A stretch of DNA of 64,000 nucleotides from UTCHB3 sp964625575 (GTDB lineage Bacteria; Bacteroidota; Ignavibacteria; Ignavibacteriales; Ignavibacteriaceae): NCBI GenBank assembly GCA_964625575.1, contig CAZVBQ010000019.1, positions 1-64,000 of the forward strand, in the 5' to 3' direction. Positions within the stretch are counted from its first letter, which is position 1; the number at the start of each line of letters is the position of its first letter. Under the pieces are notes generated by a model. It was given only the letters and a program-made list of their open reading frames with translations, was not told the DNA's origin and searched no databases. Shown here in pieces: positions 8,158-16,244 of the stretch. Both the position numbers and the translations under genes were made by a program.

Positions 8158-9696
8158 ATGTTGAGAACTCTCAAATACTTTTTCCTCTTTGCCCTGATCT
8201 CATCAGCGGCTTTCGCCCAATCTTATTCATGGACACTCAAAAGATCGGGCAGCAGCCTTGGAGATCCCGTGACATGGGACCCCAACAACACCAACATCAT
8301 CTATTACGGTACCACAGCCACGATCTACAAGAGTACCGACAGGGGAGAAACCTTCACCGCGTGGGGAACCACGATCCCCGGTTCTTCCAGCGTGAAAAAC
8401 ATTATTGCCACCGCGAAGAACGGACAGACTATGCTCGCCGCTGTTGAAGCTTCCGCTGACAAGATCGTAAAAACCACTAACGGCGGTCAGACCTGGACAA
8501 CTGTACTCGACGGGCTGACCTTCTCTTATTTTGGTATTCCGATGACCCCGGACCCCTCACATCCCGATACGATCTACACAATGAGCAACAACATTTTTTA
8601 CAAGTCGTACGACTTCGGTAACACATGGAGTCAGGTGAGCACTGTTTCAGGCTTCACGACCCCCTGCGATATCGAGGTTTATCCCGACAGCTCACATATC
8701 ATTCTCGCGGGTGACAACACAACCGGTATCTTCAGATCAACCAACTATGGTGTGACATGGACTCAGGTTTACTCTACTTCGGGTGAAATTCCCACCATTG
8801 CCATAGACAAGCGCACCAAAACCGCCTGGGCGACCAAGTGGGGCGGCGGCGGTGGCCTCCTTAAATCAACCGACTTTGGCCTGACCTGGGTTGCCATTCC
8901 GTTCTTCAACGGACAGAGCATGTGGGGTGTCGATGTGGCGCCTGAAAATCCTGACTTTGTTCTCGCGGGCAGATACTCAGGCAGCAATATTTACATAACG
9001 AAAGACGGCGGTGCCAACTGGATAACCACCTCGCTTTCCGCCAGCAACTACTCGGTTAATATTATAGACACACTCACCATCTTTGCCGCGCAATCGCCCG
9101 GTATCTACAAAGCCAGTGTGCCTTTCGTTCCTGTGGAGCTCTCCTCATTCTACGCTTCGGTTATTGATAACGAAGTGGTGCTGGGGTGGACAACTGCCAC
9201 AGAACTTAACAATGCCCGGTTTGAGATTGAAAGATCACCAAAAGGTGACACTAAAGAATGGACAAGAATCGGGGAAGTGGAAGGTCACGGCACCACCACC
9301 TCGCCAAGAAGATATATTTACAGCGACAGACCCGGCGCGACGGGCGCCTACCTCTACAGATTGAAACAGGTTGATTTCGATGGAACATTCGAGTACTCGA
9401 ACGAGATCGAAGCCACCACGGAAACTCCGAAGGTTTTCTCACTCGAGCAGAATTACCCGAATCCGTTCAATCCTTCGACCAACATCAGGTTCTCACTTCC
9501 TGAGCAGGCTGAAGTTACCCTCTTGATATTTGATGTTACCGGAAGGGAAGTTGCCAATGTTATCGCCGGCAAAGTGCTCCCCGCGGGAAATCACTCGCTT
9601 GAGTTTAACGCCTCCGCCCTTACATCCGGTGTTTATCTCTACACTTTGAAAGCAGGCGACAGGTCACAGACCAAAAAGTTCACACTGCTTAAGTAG
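8158..9696 (+). CDS. secreted beta-propeller (Asp-box) protein with T9SS sorting domain
   Basis: A 512-residue exported protein. It has a signal peptide ending AFAQ, then six or so Asp-box (BNR) repeats of the form S/T-x-D/N-x-G-x-T-W (STDRGETF, TTNGGQTW, SYDFGNTW, STNYGVTW, STDFGLTW, TKDGGANW), which form a sialidase-like beta propeller. The linker PVELSSFYA leads to a beta-sandwich and then to the T9SS domain with NYPNPFNPST. It would be exported by T9SS and retained or released at the cell surface. No sialidase catalytic arginine triad or acid was identified, so I do not claim an enzyme. First of three T9SS genes spaced by 9 and -1 bases. Confidence 0.88.
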   Translation: MLRTLKYFFLFALISSAAFAQSYSWTLKRSGSSLGDPVTWDPNNTNIIYYGTTATIYKSTDRGETFTAWGTTIPGSSSVKNIIATAKNGQTMLAAVEASADKIVKTTNGGQTWTTVLDGLTFSYFGIPMTPDPSHPDTIYTMSNNIFYKSYDFGNTWSQVSTVSGFTTPCDIEVYPDSSHIILAGDNTTGIFRSTNYGVTWTQVYSTSGEIPTIAIDKRTKTAWATKWGGGGGLLKSTDFGLTWVAIPFFNGQSMWGVDVAPENPDFVLAGRYSGSNIYITKDGGANWITTSLSASNYSVNIIDTLTIFAAQSPGIYKASVPFVPVELSSFYASVIDNEVVLGWTTATELNNARFEIERSPKGDTKEWTRIGEVEGHGTTTSPRRYIYSDRPGATGAYLYRLKQVDFDGTFEYSNEIEATTETPKVFSLEQNYPNPFNPSTNIRFSLPEQAEVTLLIFDVTGREVANVIAGKVLPAGNHSLEFNASALTSGVYLYTLKAGDRSQTKKFTLLK

Positions 9697-9705
9697 GGCA
9701 CGAAA

Positions 9706-10767
9706 ATGAAAAGAGTTATTTATTACTTATCAGTTTTCGTTTTCGTCAGCGCGGCTGTGGTTGCCGGCATCATGTCAAGTAATGGCATGACCGAGGCAAC
9801 GCGCCTTAATGGCGAGGGTTGTGTTTGCCACAATTCAAGTTCCGATCCGAACGTAACCGTCCGGATTTGGGGACCAACCCAGGTTACCACGGGAAGCACA
9901 AATTCATACTTTGTCTCCATAAAAGGCGGGCCCGCCGTTAAAGCCGGGTTCAATACCGCTGCCAGAATTGGAACACTTGCCGCCAACGACGCGTCGGTTC
10001 TGAAGATCGGTTCCGAGCTTACACAGAGCACCCCGAAGGTTTTCGGAAGTGCTGACTCGGTATTCTGGACATTTTCATACACTGCCCCCCAGACAACAGG
10101 GTTCGACACCCTCTATGCCACGGGCAACAGCGTGAATGGTGACGGAATCCCTACAGCGCTTGACAAGTGGAATTTCTCACCCAACTTCCCAGTGCAGGTG
10201 ATGCAGGTGGTACCCGTTGAACTAACTTCCTTCACCGCGAGAGTGGTCGGGAGGGATGTGGTTCTTGAGTGGGCAACTGCTACTGAGACCAACAATTCCC
10301 ACTTCATAGTTGAGAAAAAAGAGGGCAATGCCTGGACCGCAATCGGAAAGATCGACGGAAACGGCACCACCACCCAAAAGAAGACCTACACATTCTCCGA
10401 TAACAATGCCAAGTCAGGCAAAAACAGTTATCGCCTGAAACAGGTTGACTTTTCGGGTGCCTTCGAGTACTCCTCAATGGTTGATGCTGAAGTTGCACTG
10501 CCGGGTGGGTTTGAACTTTCGCAGAATTTCCCGAATCCATTCAACCCTTCCACCGTTGTCCGTTTCGCGTTGCCCGTTGCCGGTTTTGTAAACATATCAG
10601 TTTATAATTCCGCGGGTGAGAAAGTAGCAGAACTGCTTAACGGTAACCTTGAAACCGGTGAGCATTCAGTGAAATTTGAAGCAGGCAACCTGCCAAGCGG
10701 ACTTTACTTTTACAGGCTTCAAGCAGGCGATGTTTCTTTAACAAAGAAAATGATCCTTTCGAAGTGA
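9706..10767 (+). CDS. choice-of-anchor V-like secreted protein with CxCH motif and T9SS domain
   Basis: A 353-residue exported protein. After a hydrophobic leader it has EGCVCHNSS near residue 37, then a Reeler-like beta domain resembling the choice-of-anchor V family (GGPAVKAGFNTAA, about residues 70-170). A PVELTSF linker follows and then the T9SS sorting domain (NFPNPFNPST). Family members known to me usually carry CxxCH at this place, which would bind heme c; here one residue is missing, giving C-V-C-H. Whether heme is bound is open. Its stop overlaps the start of its paralog (TGATG). Confidence 0.75.
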   Translation: MKRVIYYLSVFVFVSAAVVAGIMSSNGMTEATRLNGEGCVCHNSSSDPNVTVRIWGPTQVTTGSTNSYFVSIKGGPAVKAGFNTAARIGTLAANDASVLKIGSELTQSTPKVFGSADSVFWTFSYTAPQTTGFDTLYATGNSVNGDGIPTALDKWNFSPNFPVQVMQVVPVELTSFTARVVGRDVVLEWATATETNNSHFIVEKKEGNAWTAIGKIDGNGTTTQKKTYTFSDNNAKSGKNSYRLKQVDFSGAFEYSSMVDAEVALPGGFELSQNFPNPFNPSTVVRFALPVAGFVNISVYNSAGEKVAELLNGNLETGEHSVKFEAGNLPSGLYFYRLQAGDVSLTKKMILSK

Positions 10768-11585
10768 TGAAAAAACTGCAGATTTCAATAATCGCAATTT
10801 CCACTCTCTTCATCGGGTTCAGGATGATAGACCCTCCGAAGAAGCACACGCCGACGGAGACCGACGTTATCCAGTGCACCCAGCTTAACGGCCTGGGGTG
10901 CGTGTGTCACTCGATTGAAGAAGATACAACTGTTCATACATGGGTTGAAGGACCATCGGTTCTTCAACCGGGTGAAACAGCCCTGTACCAGGTTCACGTG
11001 GCGGGAGGCCCCGCTTTGGGTGGTGGATTTAATGTAGCGGCAAGATTTGGACAACTTGCCGCCGCCGATTCCACAGTGCTGTATCTTGATCACGAGTTGA
11101 CGCAAAAATTCCCGATGCCCTATCCACCGGGAGCGCCTTCCCTTTACTGGAACTTTTACTATACCGCTCCTTTGGGCAAAGTTCAGGATACGATCTATTC
11201 CGTGGGTCTCAGCACAAATCACGACCACAGACCTACCGCCGAAGACAGGTGGGCATACGGCCCTAAATTTGTGGTTGATATCAGAAGAAATCCCACCGGT
11301 ATTGAAAGTGAGTCAACACCGTCAGAGTTCAAACTTCTTGGCAACTATCCGAATCCTTTCAATCCTTCAACGGTCATAAGGTTCACACTTCCTTCAACTC
11401 AGGAAGTGGTGATGAAGATCTATGATGCCGCAGGGGTTGAGGTTGAGGAGACAAAGCCGGGTGAACTCACGGCGGGTGTTCACAATCTAACTTTTAACGC
11501 TGCCCGCCTTGCGAGTGGGGTTTATTTTTACCGTCTTACGGCAGGGAATTTGTCCCAAACCGGTAAGATGATCCTTTCCAAATAG
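10767..11585 (+). CDS. paralog of the preceding CxCH protein, T9SS sorted
   Basis: This 272-residue protein repeats the layout of its upstream neighbour without the PVEL linker domain. It has an N-terminal hydrophobic segment, LNGLGCVCH near residue 45, the anchor-V-like domain (VAGGPALGGGFNVAARFG) and a T9SS domain (NYPNPFNPST). The shared C-V-C-H shows that the short motif is a conserved property and not a sequencing slip. The ATG at 10767 overlaps the previous stop by one base; the GTG at 10764 is less likely. Tandem duplication with trimming of the middle domain is the simplest history. It lies next to a multiheme cytochrome locus, so a role near extracellular electron transfer is possible but unproven. 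Confidence 0.75.
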   Translation: MKKLQISIIAISTLFIGFRMIDPPKKHTPTETDVIQCTQLNGLGCVCHSIEEDTTVHTWVEGPSVLQPGETALYQVHVAGGPALGGGFNVAARFGQLAAADSTVLYLDHELTQKFPMPYPPGAPSLYWNFYYTAPLGKVQDTIYSVGLSTNHDHRPTAEDRWAYGPKFVVDIRRNPTGIESESTPSEFKLLGNYPNPFNPSTVIRFTLPSTQEVVMKIYDAAGVEVEETKPGELTAGVHNLTFNAARLASGVYFYRLTAGNLSQTGKMILSK

Positions 11586-11590
11586 AAAAA

Positions 11591-11618
11591 GAGGCTGCCC
11601 CGTTTCCAGAGCAGCCTC
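11591..11618. terminator. bidirectional terminator between convergent genes
   Basis: An 8-bp perfect stem (11591-11598 with 11611-11618) lies between the stops of the plus-strand anchor-V paralog and the minus-strand cytochrome gene. On the minus strand the stem is followed by a T tract (complement of 11586-11590), so it should terminate the cytochrome transcript well. Confidence 0.75.
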
Positions 11619-11651
11619 AATTCTCACTTCATTCATCAACATTAAGAGATA

Positions 11652-14312
11652 TTATTCTGTTTCTGTGGCACCTTCGCCTGAAGGTTCGTCATTATCAGTT
11701 TCTTCATTCTTAATACCTTCGGCGGCTTCCTGCTCTTTGATGCGCGCCAGCTCGAGCGGATGCTCTGCTTCCATCATTTCCTCGCTCATCATTCCATCGA
11801 GGAACGCCGTGTTCAGCGGGTACACTTCTGGATTGAAGATCACGAAGTAGAAGTGCCATACGATGATGGCGAGTGTGGCGAGCCATGCCTCATAATAGTG
11901 GATCAAGGTTGCGATATCGAACCATATCTTCGGCGCGCGGGCGAGGAAGAAGGTGTTGAACATCAGCAGCAGACCTGTCATCGACATGACAATGGTACCC
12001 CAAACGAGTGCCCAGTATTCTGCTTTTTCAGCGTAACCGAAACGTCTAAACTGTGGCTTCTCTTCACTTCTGAATGTTAAATACTTGATATTCACCTTGA
12101 TATCTTCCCAGTCGTGCCAAGCAGGGAGGAAGTCTCTGAGTAGCTGTTTACCGTTTGTGGTGAAAAGGAGGTAATAAACATGATACAATGACACGGTGAT
12201 CATGATTATGCCGAGTATCCTGTGTACCAGTCCGCGAAGCTCGAACGCGTTCTCACCAAGAATGAATCTGAAACCCCTTACCCAGAAGGCATCAGGATAA
12301 ACAAGCGCGAAACCGGAGATCACAAGACCAATGAAAGATGTAAGCAGGAAGAAGTGCTGTGTGCGCTGGTTCTTGTCCATGCGTACATAGAATTTGCCTT
12401 CTTCTTTCATCTTCTTGATATGGTGCTTGTGTTTCTTCTTCTCCTGGAGTTTACGTACAAGATCGAGCACGTTGTGTATGAACATCACACCGATGGTTCC
12501 GAAGATCAGGAAAATATATCCGTTCTTTACCATCCAGAGGAGGATCGATTCCTCTTCCGTATTGGTTACGTGCACTTTGGCGAATTCGGCATCGATCTTC
12601 GCGTTCGGGTGACACTTCCCGCAGGTTTTTGAAAGATTTGCCCTGTTGATCGAAGAAAGGGGATCGCTACTGGGTCTGATATCGTGATAATTGTGGCAGC
12701 TCGCGCAGTTGGCAGCGGTTTTTGATCCGCCACGTACCGCGAGCCCGTGGTAGCTTTTGTAATAACTGTCAGGGTTAAGCTGTGAGAAGTGGTACTTCTC
12801 GGCAAGTTCAACTGACGCGTGACAGTCAGAGCAAAGTTTAGCGATAAACTGGTTTTTCAGACCTTCGTTCTCAAATCTGTTCGTGTTCTCGATCTGGTGG
12901 TTACCGTGGCAGTCTGCGCAACCCGGTGAGTCACTCTTGCCGTCTTTCAGTGATTTATAGTGAACCGAGACGTTATACGCGTTTTTCTGGCGGACGTGGC
13001 ATCCTGACTTTCCGCAGGTCATCGCGATGTTTTGTTTGTTCATCGACGATTTTGGATCACTCGCGGGAAGCATGGCGTGTCCGGTATGGCAGTCGGAACA
13101 AACAGCGGCTTTCTCATTACCGGCTTTAAGGGCTTTCCAGTGGGCCGACCTTTCATAATGTCTGATCTCATCAGCGGTGGTTTTTGTGATCTTAAGAACT
13201 TTCTCGTTTTTCACGTGGCAGTTCATGCACATCTCTTTGATCTTAATTTTCGCGAACTCGGGTGATTTCACGCTTGAGATCTGGTGCTCACCGTGGCAGT
13301 CGGTACAAACAGGCGCCACATCGGGATGAGTTCTTGATGCCAGACCGTGTGCTGAAGCGTTGAACTCTTTAAGCGCGTCCTGGTGGCATCTGCCGCAGGT
13401 GGCGTTTATGTTCTCCCTCTTTACACGGTTTTTTATAGCAGGAATTCCCTCAGCCACGTGGTTGCCGTGACAGTCGGCGCAAGAAGCAGCTTCAACCCCG
13501 TTTACCTGAATATGGGAGTGAATACTTGTCTGATAAGTTTTTATAAAGTTTACGAGTCTTTCCTGATCTTTCGGATGGAAGATCGAGGGATTCATATGGC
13601 AGTTCATGCACTCCTGCGAACCCTTCGAGAATCTGTTCACGGCCGCGAGGTGTTCGCCGTGGCAATTGGTACAGCGGGGGAACGCGGCCTGATTTGCCTG
13701 TGAGTGAAGTTGTACGGAAAACTGGGTGCTATGTATCGCGTGGCATTTGTTGCAGAGCTGAGCTTCATTGAACTTGTTGAAAGCGGTTTTCTGTATCTCA
13801 TGCGAACTGTTGCCGTGGCAGGTTACGCAGTTCACCCGGTTACCTGTTTTGTATGCCTTGAAGTGACCGCCCGAAGTGAACTGTTTTACACTTCCGGTGT
13901 TATGGCAGGTCATGCATATTTCAACCCTGCTGTTCGCGAGATTTGCAGCCGGAAGGATCGCATGTTTTGTGTGGCACGAGTAGCACTGAACTTTTTTTGT
14001 GCCGTGTATGCTTTTACTGAATTTATCAACATCGTGGCAACCGCTGCAATCAACTTTTGAAATGTTGCTGCCTGATTTGTGCGGCAGATCTTCAGCCTTG
14101 AAGCCACTATGGCAGTCAACGCAACCCATAGAGGAATGCACCGAGGCCGAGAACCTTCCCGGTTCCACGAACAGTGAAATGGTCTTTCCGCCACGATCCA
14201 TCGTCAGTGATTCATCGCTGTGGCAGGCAAGGCAGTCTTCCGTGCTGTTCTGAGCGAATGGCGTGATCGTTAATGTTGCAATAAGAAGGAGTAACAGTTT
14301 AATTTTTTTCAT
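11652..14312 (-). CDS. 19-heme cytochrome c fused to a b-type membrane domain
   Basis: This 886-residue protein has a signal peptide (ending TPFAQ), then 18 CxxCH motifs plus one CGKSGCH (CX4CH) spread over roughly residues 27-580. It continues into a membrane domain with about five hydrophobic helices and conserved histidines (LVHRILGI, SLYHVYYLL, IVWHFYF), like cytochrome b561/formate dehydrogenase gamma subunits. The tail is acidic. Such a fusion could pass electrons between menaquinone, via the b-type part, and periplasmic hemes in one chain. The direction of flow cannot be read from sequence. It is divergent from two more multiheme genes, with a TATCTTTG promoter box upstream. Confidence 0.88.
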   Translation of the reverse strand: MKKIKLLLLLIATLTITPFAQNSTEDCLACHSDESLTMDRGGKTISLFVEPGRFSASVHSSMGCVDCHSGFKAEDLPHKSGSNISKVDCSGCHDVDKFSKSIHGTKKVQCYSCHTKHAILPAANLANSRVEICMTCHNTGSVKQFTSGGHFKAYKTGNRVNCVTCHGNSSHEIQKTAFNKFNEAQLCNKCHAIHSTQFSVQLHSQANQAAFPRCTNCHGEHLAAVNRFSKGSQECMNCHMNPSIFHPKDQERLVNFIKTYQTSIHSHIQVNGVEAASCADCHGNHVAEGIPAIKNRVKRENINATCGRCHQDALKEFNASAHGLASRTHPDVAPVCTDCHGEHQISSVKSPEFAKIKIKEMCMNCHVKNEKVLKITKTTADEIRHYERSAHWKALKAGNEKAAVCSDCHTGHAMLPASDPKSSMNKQNIAMTCGKSGCHVRQKNAYNVSVHYKSLKDGKSDSPGCADCHGNHQIENTNRFENEGLKNQFIAKLCSDCHASVELAEKYHFSQLNPDSYYKSYHGLAVRGGSKTAANCASCHNYHDIRPSSDPLSSINRANLSKTCGKCHPNAKIDAEFAKVHVTNTEEESILLWMVKNGYIFLIFGTIGVMFIHNVLDLVRKLQEKKKHKHHIKKMKEEGKFYVRMDKNQRTQHFFLLTSFIGLVISGFALVYPDAFWVRGFRFILGENAFELRGLVHRILGIIMITVSLYHVYYLLFTTNGKQLLRDFLPAWHDWEDIKVNIKYLTFRSEEKPQFRRFGYAEKAEYWALVWGTIVMSMTGLLLMFNTFFLARAPKIWFDIATLIHYYEAWLATLAIIVWHFYFVIFNPEVYPLNTAFLDGMMSEEMMEAEHPLELARIKEQEAAEGIKNEETDNDEPSGEGATETE

Positions 14313-14353
14313 ATTTCTAACAACAGTTCAATGTTTCCGTAAAATCTGGTTGC

Positions 14354-14361
14354 CAAAGATA
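14354..14361 (-). promoter_or_regulatory. -7 box TATCTTTG of the 19-heme gene
   Basis: The complement of 14354-14361 matches TAnnTTTG exactly, about 42 bases upstream of the ATG. No clear TTG lies at the usual -33 distance. Confidence 0.5.
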
Positions 14362-14798
14362 AAGCAAAAATTGTGCCACCTTTACTCGCCGTGAAGTCAG
14401 AAGAAGAGCCCGAAAAAGTTGCGTAAACACGGTCTATTCAAAGGTGTCAGGGGAGTGTTGAAAAATTAAACAGTGAAAAAATCTCATTATTTAGATTTTC
14501 AACACTTTCTTTCTCAAAATTGGTAATTTTTTGGCAAAACAAAGAGAAAGTGAGTGATGATCATACCAGTTAATTCACATCACGAACGCCCGGCAGGGGA
14601 GCGGGTGTTTTCCTGTTTTTTTTGAATATACATTGTTTTTGCGTTTTTTACTTCCGGGTGAATTTTTATCCCATGTTGCCCGGCAGTTGTTTTAGTGAAT
14701 GAGGTAATTTGGCATAATTATTGATAGTTAAAGTACTCAATCCGGGCACTGGCCCGCCCGGCGTTCATGAACATCCCATTAACCACCGGTACATACGA
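14362..14798. other. divergent intergenic region of the cytochrome locus
   Basis: This stretch of about 440 bases separates the two divergent cytochrome transcripts and holds no gene I can support. It contains an imperfect inverted repeat (CACTTTCT near 14502 with AGAAAGTG near 14545) enclosing an AT-rich loop. It also has a GC hairpin at 14586-14592 with 14602-14608, followed by a T-rich stretch. The latter could be an attenuator in the leader of the 14799 gene. Both are weak candidates. Confidence 0.35.
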
Positions 14799-16229
14799 AT
14801 GAAAATTATCAGGAACACCGGCTTTTCAGCCCTGTTAATTGCCTTGGCGTTTACGGTTCAAGCGAACTGTGGCACCATATCCGGAAAAGCTGTTTCTTTG
14901 CAACAACAACCCTCTAACGACGACTGTCTCGCGTGCCACTCCGACAAATCGATGTCGATGGAGCGGAACGGAAAAGAAGTCTCACTCTTTGTTGACGAAA
15001 AGATTCTACAAACATCCCCTCACAAGAAACTTGAGTGTGTCTCCTGCCATGACGGGTTCAACCCCGAGGAAATGCCGCACAAGGAGAACATTCAGCCGAT
15101 CGACTGTATGACGTGCCACAAGGACGCGAAGATTAAGCACCTTTTCCATCCTCAGATGATGCTTGCATCGAAAAACGCGGAAGGGAAGGATGTAAGCTGT
15201 AAATCGTGCCACGGCAAGCATGACGCGAAGCCATATAAAAATATTGGCCGTACAGCCTCGATAACGGTTTGCGCTAATTGCCACACCAATTACTACGATC
15301 AGTTCAGGAACAGCGTGCACGGTTTCGGCGAAGGAGCAAATGAGAAACCGGCATGTATTAATTGCCACAAATTCCAGGTTACCAAAGGCACTTACGGTAA
15401 CGACATGCTGCGCCTTAGAACCGCTCAGCAAGAGCTCTGCCTCTCGTGTCACTCGAACGACCCACTCACGACTTCAAAGTTTGCTCACAATAAAAGTTTT
15501 GTAGCGGGCGCCGACTCAAACACTCACGGAAAGCTTCTTAGAGCCGGTAACGGAAATGCTGCTTCGTGCGTTGATTGTCACCAAAGCCATCAAATAATGA
15601 GAACGGGCGACCCCGCTTCAACCGTGTTTGGTGAAAAAGTGCCCGAAACATGCGGCAAATGCCATAAAGATATTAAAGAAGATTATTCGGCAAGCGTACA
15701 CTTCGCCGCCTTCAAAAAGAGTGTTAAAGATGCCCCGGTATGTTCGGGGTGTCATAACGAGCACAAACCTGTGTCAGGATCCGGAGCCAATCTCTGTGGT
15801 TCGTGCCACAAACCCGTCGAGATCAACCCTGACTTTGCACAGTCAACTACAAAAACCAAAGTTGCCAAAACCACTTATCATGGCATCGAGGTTAAAGATG
15901 GAAAAGAGACCATGGCAAACTGCGCCAGTTGTCACGGTCCACACAAGATACTAAGATCTGAAGATCCGGCATCGAGAGTGAATAAAAAGAAATTGCAGGA
16001 AACGTGTGGAAGCTGCCACCCGGGAGCCGGTAACGACTTCATCAATGGCGACATCCACAAAAACCCCGGCAAACCGGTAAAAGCCGTTGTCGATAAAAAA
16101 GAACCGGCAGAATCCGGCCAGGGCTTCGGAGTTGTTCCGGTGCTTCTGATTATTACCGGTCTGGTTCTCATCACCGGTTTGATCGCAGTGATCATTAAAA
16201 GAAAAAAAGCCTTCAAGGCTGATAATTAA
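14799..16229 (+). CDS. membrane-anchored 13-heme cytochrome c
   Basis: The 476-residue protein has a signal segment, 13 CxxCH motifs between about residues 47 and 415, and one C-terminal membrane helix (VLLIITGLVLITGLIAVII) followed by a basic tail. The heme domain should therefore be periplasmic and tethered to the inner membrane. I place the start at ATG 14799, in front of MKIIRNTG and the hydrophobic leader; the GTG/ATG extension to 14721 adds a non-signal-like 26 residues. Its first hemes (DDCLACHSDKSMSMERNGKEVSLFVD) strongly resemble the start of the 19-heme protein, so the two share ancestry. It is followed after 15 bases by the NapC-like gene. Confidence 0.88.
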   Translation: MKIIRNTGFSALLIALAFTVQANCGTISGKAVSLQQQPSNDDCLACHSDKSMSMERNGKEVSLFVDEKILQTSPHKKLECVSCHDGFNPEEMPHKENIQPIDCMTCHKDAKIKHLFHPQMMLASKNAEGKDVSCKSCHGKHDAKPYKNIGRTASITVCANCHTNYYDQFRNSVHGFGEGANEKPACINCHKFQVTKGTYGNDMLRLRTAQQELCLSCHSNDPLTTSKFAHNKSFVAGADSNTHGKLLRAGNGNAASCVDCHQSHQIMRTGDPASTVFGEKVPETCGKCHKDIKEDYSASVHFAAFKKSVKDAPVCSGCHNEHKPVSGSGANLCGSCHKPVEINPDFAQSTTKTKVAKTTYHGIEVKDGKETMANCASCHGPHKILRSEDPASRVNKKKLQETCGSCHPGAGNDFINGDIHKNPGKPVKAVVDKKEPAESGQGFGVVPVLLIITGLVLITGLIAVIIKRKKAFKADN

Positions 16230-16244
16230 AGGAGAGGGACCGAA

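Noticed and set aside
8158..9696. Sialidase activity for the Asp-box protein
   Set aside because: Asp-box repeats occur in many propellers; the arginine triad and catalytic acid of sialidases were not found.
14586..14620. Riboswitch before the 13-heme gene
   Set aside because: Only a weak hairpin plus T-rich stretch is visible; no conserved aptamer core is recognised, so it is listed just as intergenic content.
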